This document shows positions 24,417 through 35,349 of a DNA stretch of 64,000 nt, piece by piece. The position numbers and the translations under genes were made by a program. The DNA is from Pictodentalium vernedei. Lineage: Eukaryota; Mollusca; Scaphopoda; Dentaliida; Dentaliidae. The stretch is taken from assembly GCA_031216915.1 (NCBI GenBank), contig JAUFNR010000044.1, forward strand, positions 1 through 64,000, read 5' to 3'. A model generated the notes under the pieces. It saw only the letters and a list, made by a program, of their open reading frames with translations, had not been told where the DNA came from and made no database searches. Positions within the stretch are counted from its first letter, which is position 1. Each line of letters begins with the position of its first letter.

Positions 24417-24818
24417 GGCTATACAATTAACAGGGTTCCACTGTATCTAGTTTTATAGAGTGTGTGATTTCACATGGGAATTGGGTTGATGTCCACTGTC
24501 CACTTACTGTACATCAACTCATCAGATTTAGTAGTTGCGATCATTCTGTTTCCATGGTCTCAAAAATATGGAATAGACCATCATACCTCTGGCACTGATC
24601 ACCTCTCTCCACCCCCCTTAAAAAAATCCCTAAACTTTTCTGGCAACAGATATGTTTCTACAAATATCATTTCAAGTGCAGTAAAATTGTGTTTGAAAAC
24701 CCAATACAATGTATATGTAAATTGCAGTTTAAGAAGATTCCAACAACATTGCAAATTGACTTACTTCTGATATTATTGCAATGATAAGGAAACAATACCC
24801 ACAGAAACAGTTTCTATT

Positions 24819-25053
24819 TTAACCCTTTACCTAACATGAAAAGCAGACAACACTTGCAAAACAAATTCTTGAATAACTAATGTTTTTCATTTTTTGTCTC
24901 ACAAAACATAGGTTACAACCCCTCATTGAAATGAGCTCATTCCAACGAGGGGTCACAACCTATGTTTTTGAGACAAAAAATAATGAAAATTAATTGGTGA
25001 TTTTTTAGAATAGCGCTGGCCGGTTTTGGCCGTAACGTTGGGTAAAGGGCTAA
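24819..25053. mobile_element. TTAA foldback, subfamily B
   Basis: It starts TTAACCCTTTACCTAAC and ends GTTGGGTAAAGGGCTAA (right TTAA mutated to CTAA). The inner palindrome contains CATAGGTTACAACCCCTC and its complement. It is the same subfamily as 39810-40063. Confidence 0.75.
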
Positions 25054-25099
25054 ACAAGCATGTTGTTGGATATGCTATAAATGTTTGAATCATGTGTTA

Positions 25100-26300
25100 A
25101 CCCTTCTAAGCTCAGTCATTGAACTGGAACGAGTGATTTCACTCAAATTCTATTTGACAAAATTAGAAAGCATATCACATTCTGTAGTTCTTTTTTTATT
25201 TCAAAATATACATTCTTCAGGGCTTTGTTCTCCCACTGAATTCTTTGACAAGATTTGAGTAGACAGAATGAGGGATTTCCATTTGCAGCTTTTAAATTCA
25301 TTTATTTTGGACACACTTTTTTTCCCTAATTTGGGCATATTAACCCTTTGAGACTTTAATTATTCTGACCTTCAAACGTCACTGGGAATTCAGTTTCTTC
25401 AACGTTTTTAAAAATGCGACGTCAAATGCCGGAAAGTACAAATAAGATATTTTTCACATTAGTGATTATCTAGTTGAGAGCTAGATTATTTTTGGTGGTC
25501 TGAATTTGTTACTCAAAACTTGTTTTGCACTCTCCAATAATTTGTAATGAAACAAATTTCTATAAACAAAATATTATTTGTGATTGACTGAATATGAAAT
25601 TTGAGTAAGGAAAGTGTTAGCTTTTGCTCTGGTATCCTCATTTTTTGAAAGCCCTGATAGTGACTTCTAGCACTCCACCAGTTAAGAAGTCTTGACAGCA
25701 GGATTATATTAGTATTTTAAGCTGCGATAACATTTGGCTCAACGATTATCACTGAGCACTATTCGGGAGAAAATGGGAATTTGAGGTTAAAACTTTAAAA
25801 AAAATCGAAAAATAATAACAAATCAAACGACCACAAAGTATCAACGTGCTGTTTGATTTCGTACATAATAACACTTACAAAAGTATCAAAGGGTTAAATT
25901 AAACAAAAAAATTTGTACGTAATAACACGTACAAAAGTATCAAAGGGTTAAAACTAGAAATCCTTTCATGTTTTATTGCCGTGCCTTTCTTTATGTTTCT
26001 ATGGTCATATTCTGATGGAAGTTATTCTCAAATGTAGAAGAGGTACAAAGAATTTATATATTTTCCTTGATGTCTTAACACCTTTTCTAATTTGAGCACA
26101 TCTGTAAACGGTTTGAAATTGGGATAATCTAAAGCATCACCATTTGTCAACATGACGTTGTTCTGCAATGATGAAAGTGGGTGTATTTGCATCTAAAAAC
26201 TGTCATTCAGTCACTTTTGGAACACAAAACTCCTCCAGGCTTGCAGCCAGAAGGGCAGGATATCCTCCTCATTGGGCAACCGAGAAAAATGTCTAGATCA
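25100..26300. other. Non-coding DNA around a longer TTAA element
   Basis: Apart from the element listed at 25340-25951, this stretch shows no exon-like wording. A fragment at about 25665-25690 (CACTCCACCAGTTAAG) repeats the terminus seen near 3540 and 19550. Confidence 0.45.
25340..25951. mobile_element. Longer TTAA element with a duplicated right end
   Basis: The left end is TTAACCCTTTGAGACTTTAA and the right end AAAAGTATCAAAGGGTTAA, so it has TTAA-bordered inverted ends. The last 54 bp, including the terminal repeat, are present twice in tandem (ends at 25897 and 25951). No transposase coding is seen. Confidence 0.55.
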
Positions 26301-26308
26301 ATACAAAG

Positions 26309-26822
26309 TAGGGCTGTCACGATTTTTTAATTATGAATTTATTAATCATTGCAAATAATCTATAATAATCGATTAATCATCTCTAGATAGCCCCCCTCCC
26401 CCCCCCCCCCCCCCTCTTTGAAGTCATTAAAAATGAAGTTCAAGTCAGTTGACCTACCTCAAGTAAACAACAAAGATGAACCTCTTTTAGGTACATTCAA
26501 AGCTTTGATGTTCTGAACTTTTGAACCGTCAGTGTAATAATCAAGACCGGTCATCAGTTACGAACTTCGCAAAATCGCAACTGCCGACAGGTCTTGATTA
26601 TTACACTGACAGTTCAAAAGTTCAGAAGTCAGATGCTTCTAACGGCTTCTTGAGGTTTAACGTCAACGTTCTTAACCTTTTACATTTAGAAACAATAGTT
26701 TTTTCATCAAATTTTTTTTAGTTATTAAACGTCTAAAACAGGGTAAAATTTACCGATTCTTCGACAATGAAAAATACTAATTGATTTAGGCATGACCGAT
26801 CAATCAAATCGTGATAGCCCTA
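26309..26822. mobile_element. hAT-like MITE with inner foldback
   Basis: The 8-bp duplication ATACAAAG lies at 26301-26308 and 26823-26830. Terminal inverted repeats are TAGGGCTGTCACGAT and ATCGTGATAGCCCTA. An 8-bp duplication with such ends is typical of the hAT superfamily. An inner inverted repeat of about 38 bp per arm (CTGAACTTTTGAAC near 26514; GTTCAAAAGTTCAG near 26612) and a C tract at about 26396 lie inside. No transposase ORF. Confidence 0.85.
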
Positions 26823-27013
26823 ATACAAAGTGGTAATGGGCTGGTGATAGACTGGATTCCAGGTAATGCAGCCGTGACATGTGTGCATGTGTAATCATTT
26901 TCATGAAGATTTATAACTATCAAGAAATAGAGGTGGCGGTATTGAAATTTTTAGTTTGAGTCAATATCAGTATTTTTCTATAAAAAAACACAGCTTTGGT
27001 TCAGTATTTGGTA

Positions 27014-27253
27014 TTAACCCTTTACCCAACGAATCGCCCGCATCCGCCCGCGTAATATGCAATTTCATTAGCTGAAAAAATAATATTTTTCGAAAAATTT
27101 CAACAAAACCATATCATGTGAACCCTCTTTGGAACGAGCTCGTTTCAAAGAGGGGTCACATGATATGGTTTTGTTGAAATTTTTTGAAAAAATTTCAAAA
27201 ATGGTATTTAAAATAATAAATTTTGAAATCGTCAGTGTTGGGTGAAGGGTTAA
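27014..27253. mobile_element. TTAA foldback, subfamily A
   Basis: TTAA borders lie at 27014 and 27250. Ends are CCCTTTACCCAACG and GTGTTGGGTGAAGGG, and inner arms meet at GGAACGAGCTCGTTTC. It closely resembles 22226-22465. Confidence 0.8.
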
Positions 27254-27299
27254 ATCATTCCATAACCCATTATATTTGGTTGTGTGTTTGCATGGGATG

Positions 27300-28208
27300 G
27301 AGGTGGTGGAGGGGGGGGGGGGGGAGGAGTAAAAAAATGTATCCAATGCATACAGGGTAAAAATCACAATTTGTGGTATGGACAAACTGTCTGATTTTGG
27401 TGGTGAAACTTCAGCATTTTTGTAGAGCAATGTGTCAAATGCGTGCAACTTGACCTGGTTGCATGTTGACCTATAGTTGACAAACATTAGTAATATTTGA
27501 TGAGAATGGTTCTTCAACTTGCACAAACACAAAGCTGGCTGTATATAGGAGAAAAAGTAGCAACGTAAAAAAGTAGTGAAGTTGATGCATGCTTTATTTA
27601 TTAAATGGATTGATTGTTTTCAATTCAGCAGGCTTTCACAGGAACAAGAACTTGAACGGAAGCATGCTCAGTGGTTGTTCCTGGCCTATAGAAAATTAGC
27701 ATAGAATTCCTTATTCTTTCGCCGATTGAAGCATTTGATTGGTGCTATTTATGTACTGTGTGATGTTAAAATGATAATACACAGTCAGAATCAAATGAAA
27801 CAACAGGTGTTTTTTTGTAAATTTTATCCTGTTGCAAATTGAGGGAATTCAGCATTTTTATATGAATTGATTTTCAAACTAATGCTAGTTAATCCTCATA
27901 ATATTGAATATATATATATCAGATACTCATTTTTCAAATTATTGTCCCCTAAAAAATCTTTTTCGTTCTACTATTAAAATAGCCAGTGACCGTCCGTTCA
28001 TCCGTGCGTCCACACCAACAAATCAGGTTTATGTGCATAGTTGTTGGTACTCAGCACTGTTATGTTTCTAGTCTGATTTATGTGACTAGCCACATAAAAT
28101 TTGAACTAACAATTGGTGTTTATGTGTCTAAAATGTGGGTTATGTGGCTAAAATGGTTTATATGGCTACTAAATGACAAAAAGTATGTTTGTATTTCATG
28201 GATTTTAT
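27300..28208. other. Non-coding DNA, no gene seen
   Basis: A G tract lies at about 27311. The minus-strand ORF at 27068-27532 runs through a TTAA foldback and the G tract, so it is not a gene. Near 27985 a GTCCGTTCATCCGTGCGTCC tract hints at a decayed hairpin-headed repeat. Confidence 0.45.
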
Positions 28209-28240
28209 GTTAGGGTTAGGGCTAGAGTTAGGGTTAGGGT
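28209..28240. repeat. Short interstitial telomeric (TTAGGG)n tract
   Basis: It holds four TTAGGG units, interrupted by GCTAGAG. TTAGGG is the common metazoan telomere unit. It is too short to mark a fusion point and may be repair-derived. Confidence 0.75.
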
Positions 28241-28359
28241 CAGTAAGCTGAAAGGGTTTGGGTTTGCTACCACCCAGAAATTAGGTTTTAGTGGTTGTCC
28301 ATGCATTTTAAATTCCTTAAATATTTTAGCCACATAAACCCTGATGTTAGGGGTGTCTG

Positions 28360-28690
28360 TGCGTCCATTCATGCCACTTTGATTTCCCGATGATAACTTT
28401 ATAGCTAGCGAAATCAAATTAAATTTGATATGTATGTGTATCAACATAAAATACAGGTCAAGTTTGAATTGGGGTGTGGTCTGGCAATTTCTGCCAGAGT
28501 TATGCCCCTTTTTCAACTTAGAAAATTCTTCTTGGGGGTTTCCCGATGATAACTTTTGTTGTTGTTGACCGAATCAGATAAAATTTACTTGTATCAATAT
28601 AAAGTACAGGTCAATTTCAAATCGGGGATTGGTCCAATATTTTTTGTCAGAGTTATGTCCCTTTTTTCGACTTTGAAAAATTCAATTTTT
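28360..28690 (+). repeat. Two tandem-core units of ATACGCCC-family type
   Basis: Two units share TTTCCCGATGATAACTTT, AAATACAGGTCAAGTT and CAGAGTTATGYCCCTTTTT wording, like the core of 52505-56792 and the fragment at 41760-42120. No header palindrome or 3' hairpin is present, so this is a core remnant. Confidence 0.5.
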
Positions 28691-30097
28691 ATGGGAGACG
28701 TGTGACCAGGCGGCCTTTTATTTTAAATGAGATTGAATGCCTCGTTTAATTGGAAAGAGATATTTGGAACAAGTCAAAAATCATTGCTACTACAGTTTGT
28801 GATGGCAAAATAAGCTGTTATCAAGGTTGGTTTAGTCTGGTATTATCTGTCACCTGTTTCCAGTGTATTCAATATAAAACAAGAATGAGTCTCATTACAT
28901 CTGTTTCACATATCCATGCTCCCAATTGTGATCTGTTTCTGATTATTTATATTTCAAAAGCATCCCTCAGTGTATTTAGTCAGCTATCAATGTGATATAG
29001 AGTCAAAATTGGATCAAGAGTAGGAAAAATGTCAAATTACTTAAATCATGATATTTTGCAATTGTGTCAGTTCGATTTAAGTATTGGAAATGAAACCAAA
29101 ACCGGACCCCAAAATTGGTTAATTTCCCATCTCTATCAAGAACACTTGCCTCAGCCCACTATCATTCCCTTGATCTCAGTTACACTATAGGGGGCATGGG
29201 TGTCACATAATTTGTGGAAGACAGGCATGTTCTGATCAGAACTATAATCTTGACGTGTAGTTTAAAATTCCATGAATCCGAAAAAGGTTGTGTCATTATC
29301 CCTCCCACTGGGAGTTATAACAACTGTAGAGTTTTTTTAGAACTTCTGTAGAGTCCTAGTGGGTCTCATGAGTGTGAGGCCCTGTTATGAGGAAAGCTCA
29401 GATGTTTGAAACCATAAAATAGCCAAATATCTTTAATTTGATCCCCGACCCCTCCAAAAAAAACCCCTGACAAAACCAAAAAAAACACAAAAAACAAAGC
29501 TGAATGTTCTTATTAGGGATTGAGATTTGGAAATGCAGTTGCTCTCCCAGGCAGTTTGCGGTGGGCAGTTGTTTTCAAGCCTTTTTCTAGAATGCCAGAC
29601 CTGATTTAGTATGAGAGAAAGAGAATGTGTATGTTTGATGACTAAGAATTATAAAGTCACTATGAAGATTCTATCAAATAAAAACAAGAAGTCATACACA
29701 TTTTGTGATGGTATTTATCCACCATGGTAACACTGCTCTGCTATGGCATTTATCGTGGCATTGTCATTTTCTGTGGCTTATTTTGAGAGCTGCAGTATTC
29801 AGCCTCCAATCTTTTGATTTTGAGGTGAGCTGTCACTCTTGCATGTCTTCCCACAATAGTTATTTTAAGCAAGTAGACAACAGTGTGCATCAGTTCTGCC
29901 TAGTGAATAATTAAAGTCTGTTTGTGGGAAAAGGGTCTAATAATTATAATACAGCATGTGCACGGAAATGTGAACAGTATACTATGAATTATAATCTGCA
30001 GCATTCCAAACTAATCAAACTTCACTTTCTGAGAATGATGATACGTAAACAGTGTAATTTGGCAAACTTCAAAGGCAAGTAATGTTGCTCAGGTGTC
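28691..30097. other. Non-coding DNA, no gene seen
   Basis: No exon or well-bordered repeat was recognised. Short ORFs at 28750 and 29705 have no recognisable domains. Confidence 0.45.
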
Positions 30098-30676
30098 TTC
30101 CCACTAGACCAATTCTCTTTAGACCAATTCCCTGTAGGCCAATTCCCAAAAGACCAATTCCCCTTAGACCAACTACATAGTGTTATTGATTAAGGGTTGA
30201 TTAAGGATAATTAGGAAAACATTTATTTATAAAAATCTGCCCCACATCTTTAAATATCGACAAGCCAGAAAATGAGCAGACTATCATCTGAAAAATGAGG
30301 TCCCAAGAGGGTGAATTTGGTGATGCTACCCTGCACAGCAGGGTAGCATCACTAAATTTACCCTCTGTGAACCTCAACCTGAATCAAGGTCTCAAACAAA
30401 AACAGAAAGAGGTACCCAGATGATAAACTGACACACTGTATGGGATAGCATCAGCAAATTCACCCTCTGGGGACCTCATTCTGCAAATGACAGACTGCTT
30501 ATTTTCAAGCTTGAATATCAATAACATTAAATACATTTATAAATATTTATAAATATATCAAATTATTGACATATAATTATTTTTAAAGTAGAACACACCA
30601 GTTGGTCTAGGGGGAATTGGTCTTTTGGGAATTGGCCTCGTGGGAGTTGGTCTAAAAGGAATTGGTCTGGTGGGAA
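30098..30676. mobile_element. Foldback element whose ends are GACCAATTCCC iterons
   Basis: The 77-bp inverted ends (30098-30174 and 30600-30676) each consist of five near-tandem GACCAATTCCC-type motifs spaced about 14-16 bp. The interior holds AT-rich sequence and a second, nested foldback (30252-30512). Iterated motifs in inverted ends recall foldback transposons, where they may bind a transposase, but the family is not recognised. Confidence 0.7.
30252..30512. mobile_element. Nested foldback MITE, AAGCCAGAAAATRAGCAGAC type
   Basis: The outer arms (AAGCCAGAAAATGAGCAGAC and its partner near 30500) and the inner arms (GAGGTCCCAAGAGGGTGAAT and its partner near 30460) are inverted, giving a long stem. 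It is a fuller relative of 12221-12432. Confidence 0.7.
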
Positions 30677-30689
30677 TGAACCGTTGCTC

Positions 30690-31183
30690 ACTGTCAATTA
30701 ATTCATGTGTTCCTTGCAAAAGTCTTATTGACTTGTGACTTGTGGGTTCATTTGCCAGAAGAGTTATTTGTCGATGAATTCTTTAAAAGGAATAATTGTC
30801 GATGTCAGTGTCAGTGATGGACTCAGACAGCAAGTCAGGTATGGAAAAATAATATGTATTGTACCAAACACAAATAAATCGAAAAAAGGGTAATATTTTT
30901 GGAATCCCTGTTTACTGCACATAGGTACATGTAAAATGAACTGTATGCTGCCAAAGTTTAGCTAATGAATAACACTGAATTGTAATGTAATTTAGTTCTG
31001 AACAAACTGATCATTTGCATGAATGTCTGCAAGTTTCTTTCGTGTTCAGTATCAATGTTATCAAAACTTGTATGTACACAGCACACTTCCTGGAAGTTTC
31101 TAATATGCAGCGAAATCATGTTCGTTGATGTTTTTCTTGAAAACATTTTCCTAATGCCAAGGGTCAACAATAGCATGCCTCAC
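30690..31183. other. Non-coding DNA, no gene seen
   Basis: Short ORFs on both strands overlap each other (about 30958-31225) and show no domain; nothing else is recognised. Confidence 0.45.
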
Positions 31184-31226
31184 TTAACTCTTTACCGATA
31201 TCAAAATTTATTATTTGAAATATAAT

Positions 31227-31429
31227 ATTTTTATACTGTACCAATGACCCAGACATAGCTGGTGCTAACTCTTAAAATATAGGGCCAAACACAAATTTTG
31301 CCCCCCAATCCCCAAAATTTGCATCTAAAACTAAAGAAAACATGTCCTGAAAGGCCCTCCACACCTCGCCCCCACTGCGCATGCGCAGTGTCAAGGACGT
31401 TCCGAAATTGGCGCCATTTATCATTCTAA
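31227..31429 (+). repeat. DIRS copy 1 left inverted terminal repeat
   Basis: It begins ATTTTTATACTGTACCAATG and ends at CATTCTAA. It is the reverse complement of 37981-38170 apart from the outermost bases, which differ between the two ends. It contains the palindrome CACTGCGCATGCGCAGTG at 31373-31390 and TTGGCGCCA at about 31409, both promoter-like. Confidence 0.88.
31373..31390. promoter_or_regulatory. NRF1-like palindrome in DIRS left ITR
   Basis: CACTGCGCATGCGCAGTG is a perfect palindrome holding TGCGCATGCGCA, the known consensus for NRF1/EWG-type activators (family knowledge). It is kept in all four ITRs of the two elements. Promoter use in the ITR is inferred. Confidence 0.5.
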
Positions 31430-32563
31430 GTTTGGCCCTTCATCAGTTAACATCTGACTGATCTTTGTGCTTTTAAATCTCAGTTTAAATGATGCCAGAC
31501 ACATAAATATTAGTGAAATGGTGATTCTAAGGAGGATAGAAAAGGAGGAGAGGAAAAGAATGTGTGACAGAATATTATCAGGGCTGTAACTTAAAATTTT
31601 TTAATGAAATTATGTTAAGTTACCTATTTTCAAGGCAGCAGCCATTTTGTTGTCATTCTGATTATTTAGTTACACTGTTTTTTCAAGTGTTTTTCCTCTC
31701 TCCCTGTCCTTTAAGTTCCCCCTTGCTATTCTCCCATGCTTTTGGCATAGTTTCTGTAATTATTATTACTAAAATTTCTTGGGAGTTTTAGCTTAATAAC
31801 AGAATGAATTCTGTTCTTTCCCCATGTTTACGTCTTCACCTACGGGTGGTTAGGCGTTGTGTTCTGCATCTACCATCTGATGTTCTGCAGTTTCTTCCCT
31901 GGAAGTCTCTGTTTTGCATCAGATGGTGTATTTTTGGTAACTGATTTCGGGCCTGGGTGCCTGGAGTCTTATTTTAGTGTTTTTACACTCATTGTTTACA
32001 TTTACAACAGCCCTCTGTGTGAGGGGGGGATTTCTAAATAATAATATCTTTATGTTATTTTAATCATAACTAGATACATTATTATTGTTCGTAAGTGTTG
32101 AATAAATTGTTTAAAATATTTTTAAAATTTTTGTCCACACTTAGGCTTGGGATCCATTGGGGCTCAACGTTACTTTTCAGAAACTTGGGCTGTTCTGAAA
32201 AAATATTTTTTCAAAATATTTTGATTTCAATTATTTTTTCTATATTAATGGATCATATTATTATTATGTATTTTGATTGCCAGGGGTTAGTGCGAGTACC
32301 AGGACTTGTTTTCTTTTCACATTGAAAGGATATTGATCAATTGTTTTAGGAGGAAGTCTTCCTCTGACCTTATTATCATTCTATATGTGGTCAGTGTACT
32401 CGCATTAACTCCTGTTCTGTATCGTATGATTTCGATGACAATATGGGAAGTGTATGTCACGGTATGTTGTTGGGGATTTGGACACTCCGGTCCTTTCCCC
32501 GCAGGGTCACTCTACTTTATCAATTTCTATTTCAGACGATCAAGATTAGGGTGATGTATCTGT

Positions 32564-34910
32564 GATGTCTTCCAACAGTGTGCCTCCGTCGTCACAATTA
32601 ATGAAGGGCTAGCGGAAAAGTGCTCATGTAATACGCCAATTGCCTAAGAGGACCCTAGTAGGTTCGACGGCCTTTGACGTCCGCTAGCTCGCCCGGTGTA
32701 GCGTCCATTCACTGAATGGTTCGGCAGCCGGGTTCGTCCGTTGCGGTCTAGAAGGAATTTTGGGGTGATGCGAGCACTATAAAATTAACTTAATGCACAC
32801 CCAGTGACGGCAGATCGGAGGGAGAACGGAGGAAGCCTTTTAGTCCGGTTCATAGCTCGTTCCGGTCCATCCGGACGGCAAGCGAGAGAGGCCCCTCTCT
32901 CGTTCAACAACATCTGGCCCCAGATGTTGTGGTACAAATGTGTCGTTAGCGGAGCATACGTCCGTCGCTCGGGACGCTCCGTTGTATAGGCAGTCCGCTG
33001 AGACTGCTAAGGCTTCCTCTTCTCGTCAGCGCACACGACCGCACCTTGGCTGCGTGACCGCCGATATATTACCAGCTTCGCCGATCAAGGATTCTTCGGC
33101 GACCAGGTCACACCATCCGGCAGCCAGGGATTCGAGACCGATGGACTCCGGACGTTCGCATAGGAAGTATGCGGGAGCCATCTGATGCGGAGCTGCCCTC
33201 GGCGAAGCACCGATAGACTGCGCCTCCGCAGGTCTCGACGCCGGACATTCTTGTGCACATAGCACAACTTATCGCAGCATCCCAGCAGCCGACAGAAACG
33301 GTGTCGGATCGAGAATTATCCGACAGCGCTGGGTCGGTAGCCGGGGACTCGAGGCCTGCAGACTCCGGACGTTCGCATAGGAAGTGTGCGGGAGTCAACG
33401 TACACGGAGCTTCCAGCGGCAATGCATCGTAAGTCCGCTACTGCACAGGCCTCGGGAACGGACGTGCTTTCCTTAATAGCACAGTTTATCGCAGCATCCC
33501 AGCATCAACTGAATCTGTCGCATATATTTTATCCGACGATGCTGGGTCGGGACGCTCCGCGGAAGCGGGTACGGACGTCCGAAAGTTTCATCTGGTCCGA
33601 CGGGATACCGAAAGGGATTCGGTGGATTTCAAGCTTTCCCTTTCGGAACAACATATGCTGCGATGCCGGATAAGAAACTGATAGCGTCGGTGGACTTAGA
33701 AATTTTTGGTTCGGTTCAGGGACATCGTCCCTCAGTTCCGACATAGTCCAATAATGTCACACAAACTTTCGAATTATTGAACGATGCTATATATATTATT
33801 ATTTTATGCTTGCTATCCAAGCATTTCTGGTTTCTTGTTCGAAGAGTTATGGAGATGTCTTTCAAAAGTGTGCCTCTGTCGTCATAGTTAATGAAGAGTT
33901 AGCGGCAATAAGTGCTCATGGAATATGTCTATCGCTTACGGAATGACATTCGCTAGCTCACCCGGTGTAGCGTACATTCATCGAATGGTTCGGCTGCCGG
34001 GTTCGTCCGTTGCGGTCTAGGAAGGAGATTTGGGTGATGCGAGCACTTTAATTACTTTAGTACTCACCCAGTGACGGCAGATTGAGGACAGATCGGAGGA
34101 AGCCAACAACATAGGGGACCGCATGTTGTGGTTCAGATATTTTACATTCGGAGCATATGTCCGTTGCTCGGGACGCTCCGTTATATTGACAGTCCGAGAG
34201 ACTGTCTTTAATGCTTCCTCATCCTCACAGCAGGGCACACGACCGCACATTGGCTACGTGACCTCGAGTATCCGATCAGTTTCGGCATTCAGTGATTCCA
34301 CAGCGAATAGGTCGCGCCATCCGGTAGCCAAGGGACACGAGGCCTATACACTCCGTTCGCTCGCATATTGGAAGTATGCACGGGGTAACGATCTCGGAGC
34401 TTCCTGCGGCAATGCATCGTAAGACCGCTGCTCCTCAGGCCTCAGTGACGGACGTGCTATCCGAGTTAGCACAGTTGTTTCGCAGCATCCCAGCAATTGA
34501 CGGTTTCTCGGTCGAATCAGGAATTATCCGACGGCGCTGGGTCGGTGCGGTCCGCGGTTGCATCAAGCTACGGACGACCGAACGCTTTATAGGGTCCGAC
34601 AGGATGGCGAAAGGGATTCGAAAGATTTCGAGTTTTCCCTTTAGTAGTATCGGAAGATGCCTTTCATATCTTCTGGCATTTCTTCCAGTGATTATTTTTC
34701 GGACTTCATTGCTGCGATCTTGGATAAGAGACTTATAGCGTCATTGGACTCGGATTTTTCGATCGGTACAGGGACTTTGTCCCTGACTTACCGACGCAGT
34801 CCAATATTGTCATTACAACATGTGTTTTATTTTTCGACGCTATATATTATATATATATATACAAGCCTGCTACTAAGCATGATAGTTTAGTTTCTTGTCC
34901 GCGTGGCTCA
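32564..34910 (+). pseudogene. DIRS copy 1 gag-like region, tandemly duplicated and broken
   Basis: A GC-richer block stands out from the AT-rich surroundings. Unit A (32564-33853) and unit B (33854-34910) both start GATGTCT and share CTAGCTCRCCCGGTGTAGCG, GGTTCGTCCGTTGCGGTC, CACCCAGTGACGGC, CGGGACGCTCCG and TTATCCGACGRCGCTGGGTC blocks. Short translatable stretches (such as RLIASLDSDFS near 34730) fit a structural, non-enzymatic gag-type protein, but I recognise no domain; the gag label rests on position ahead of RNase H. Unit A has an additional inner duplication (about 33110-33330 against 33335-33540) that copy 2 lacks. Confidence 0.55.
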
Positions 34911-35349
34911 TTTCTGCCATTTTATCTTTTTTTACATATAGTTTATTTTGGCAGAGCAGGGCATACCGAGAGTTCATATGCGTCTAGACGGTGTGATTAA
35001 AGACTGCATATATTCTTTTTCGCCGTTTATGTCTTTTCCAATTTCAATGTTGGGAACGACATTATGTATAGTAGACTTAACTTAGACGCTTTATTATACG
35101 TAATCCGCCTTACTGAGGCGTTATCATTACGTCTTCAAGAAAAGATTTACGGGATATTATTCTCAATGTAATTTCTTTTGAGGGCAGTAGTTTGTTCACG
35201 TATAACTCCGCCCTTCAGTGGCTGATTGGAGTTGGTTAGACGTGATGCAGCCCTAGCTACATCCACGCGTGGATAGTAGGTTAAGAACTCTCTCAGAGTC
35301 GCTTCGTTCTCGGAGGAGCTTCTCTTCGACGGCAACTTTCCGGCAATCC

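Larger units (their letters stand above)
23328..24445 (+). mobile_element. Pogo/Tigger-like TA element, copy 2, holding two SINEs
   Basis: TA duplications lie at 23328-23329 and 24444-24445, with terminal repeats CAGTGGAGCCCACTTAATTGG and its counterpart GGGTTCCACTG. At 23585-23639 is an inner palindrome with 26-bp arms (CTATTATATCTTGTTTGACA...) and a 3-nt loop. SINEs interrupt the right end at 23720 and 24103. Without them the element would match the 16011-16441 copy in length. Confidence 0.8.

Noticed and set aside
27068..27532. 154-aa minus-strand ORF
   Set aside because: It runs through a palindromic TTAA foldback and a G tract; the peptide is translation of repeat DNA.
28209..28240. Chromosome end or fusion point
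   Set aside because: Only four TTAGGG units are present, with unrelated intron sequence on both sides.
32804..34738. GC-rich block as a horizontally acquired or bacterial gene
   Set aside because: It lies between DIRS ITRs and is repeated in the second DIRS copy. No long frame is open.
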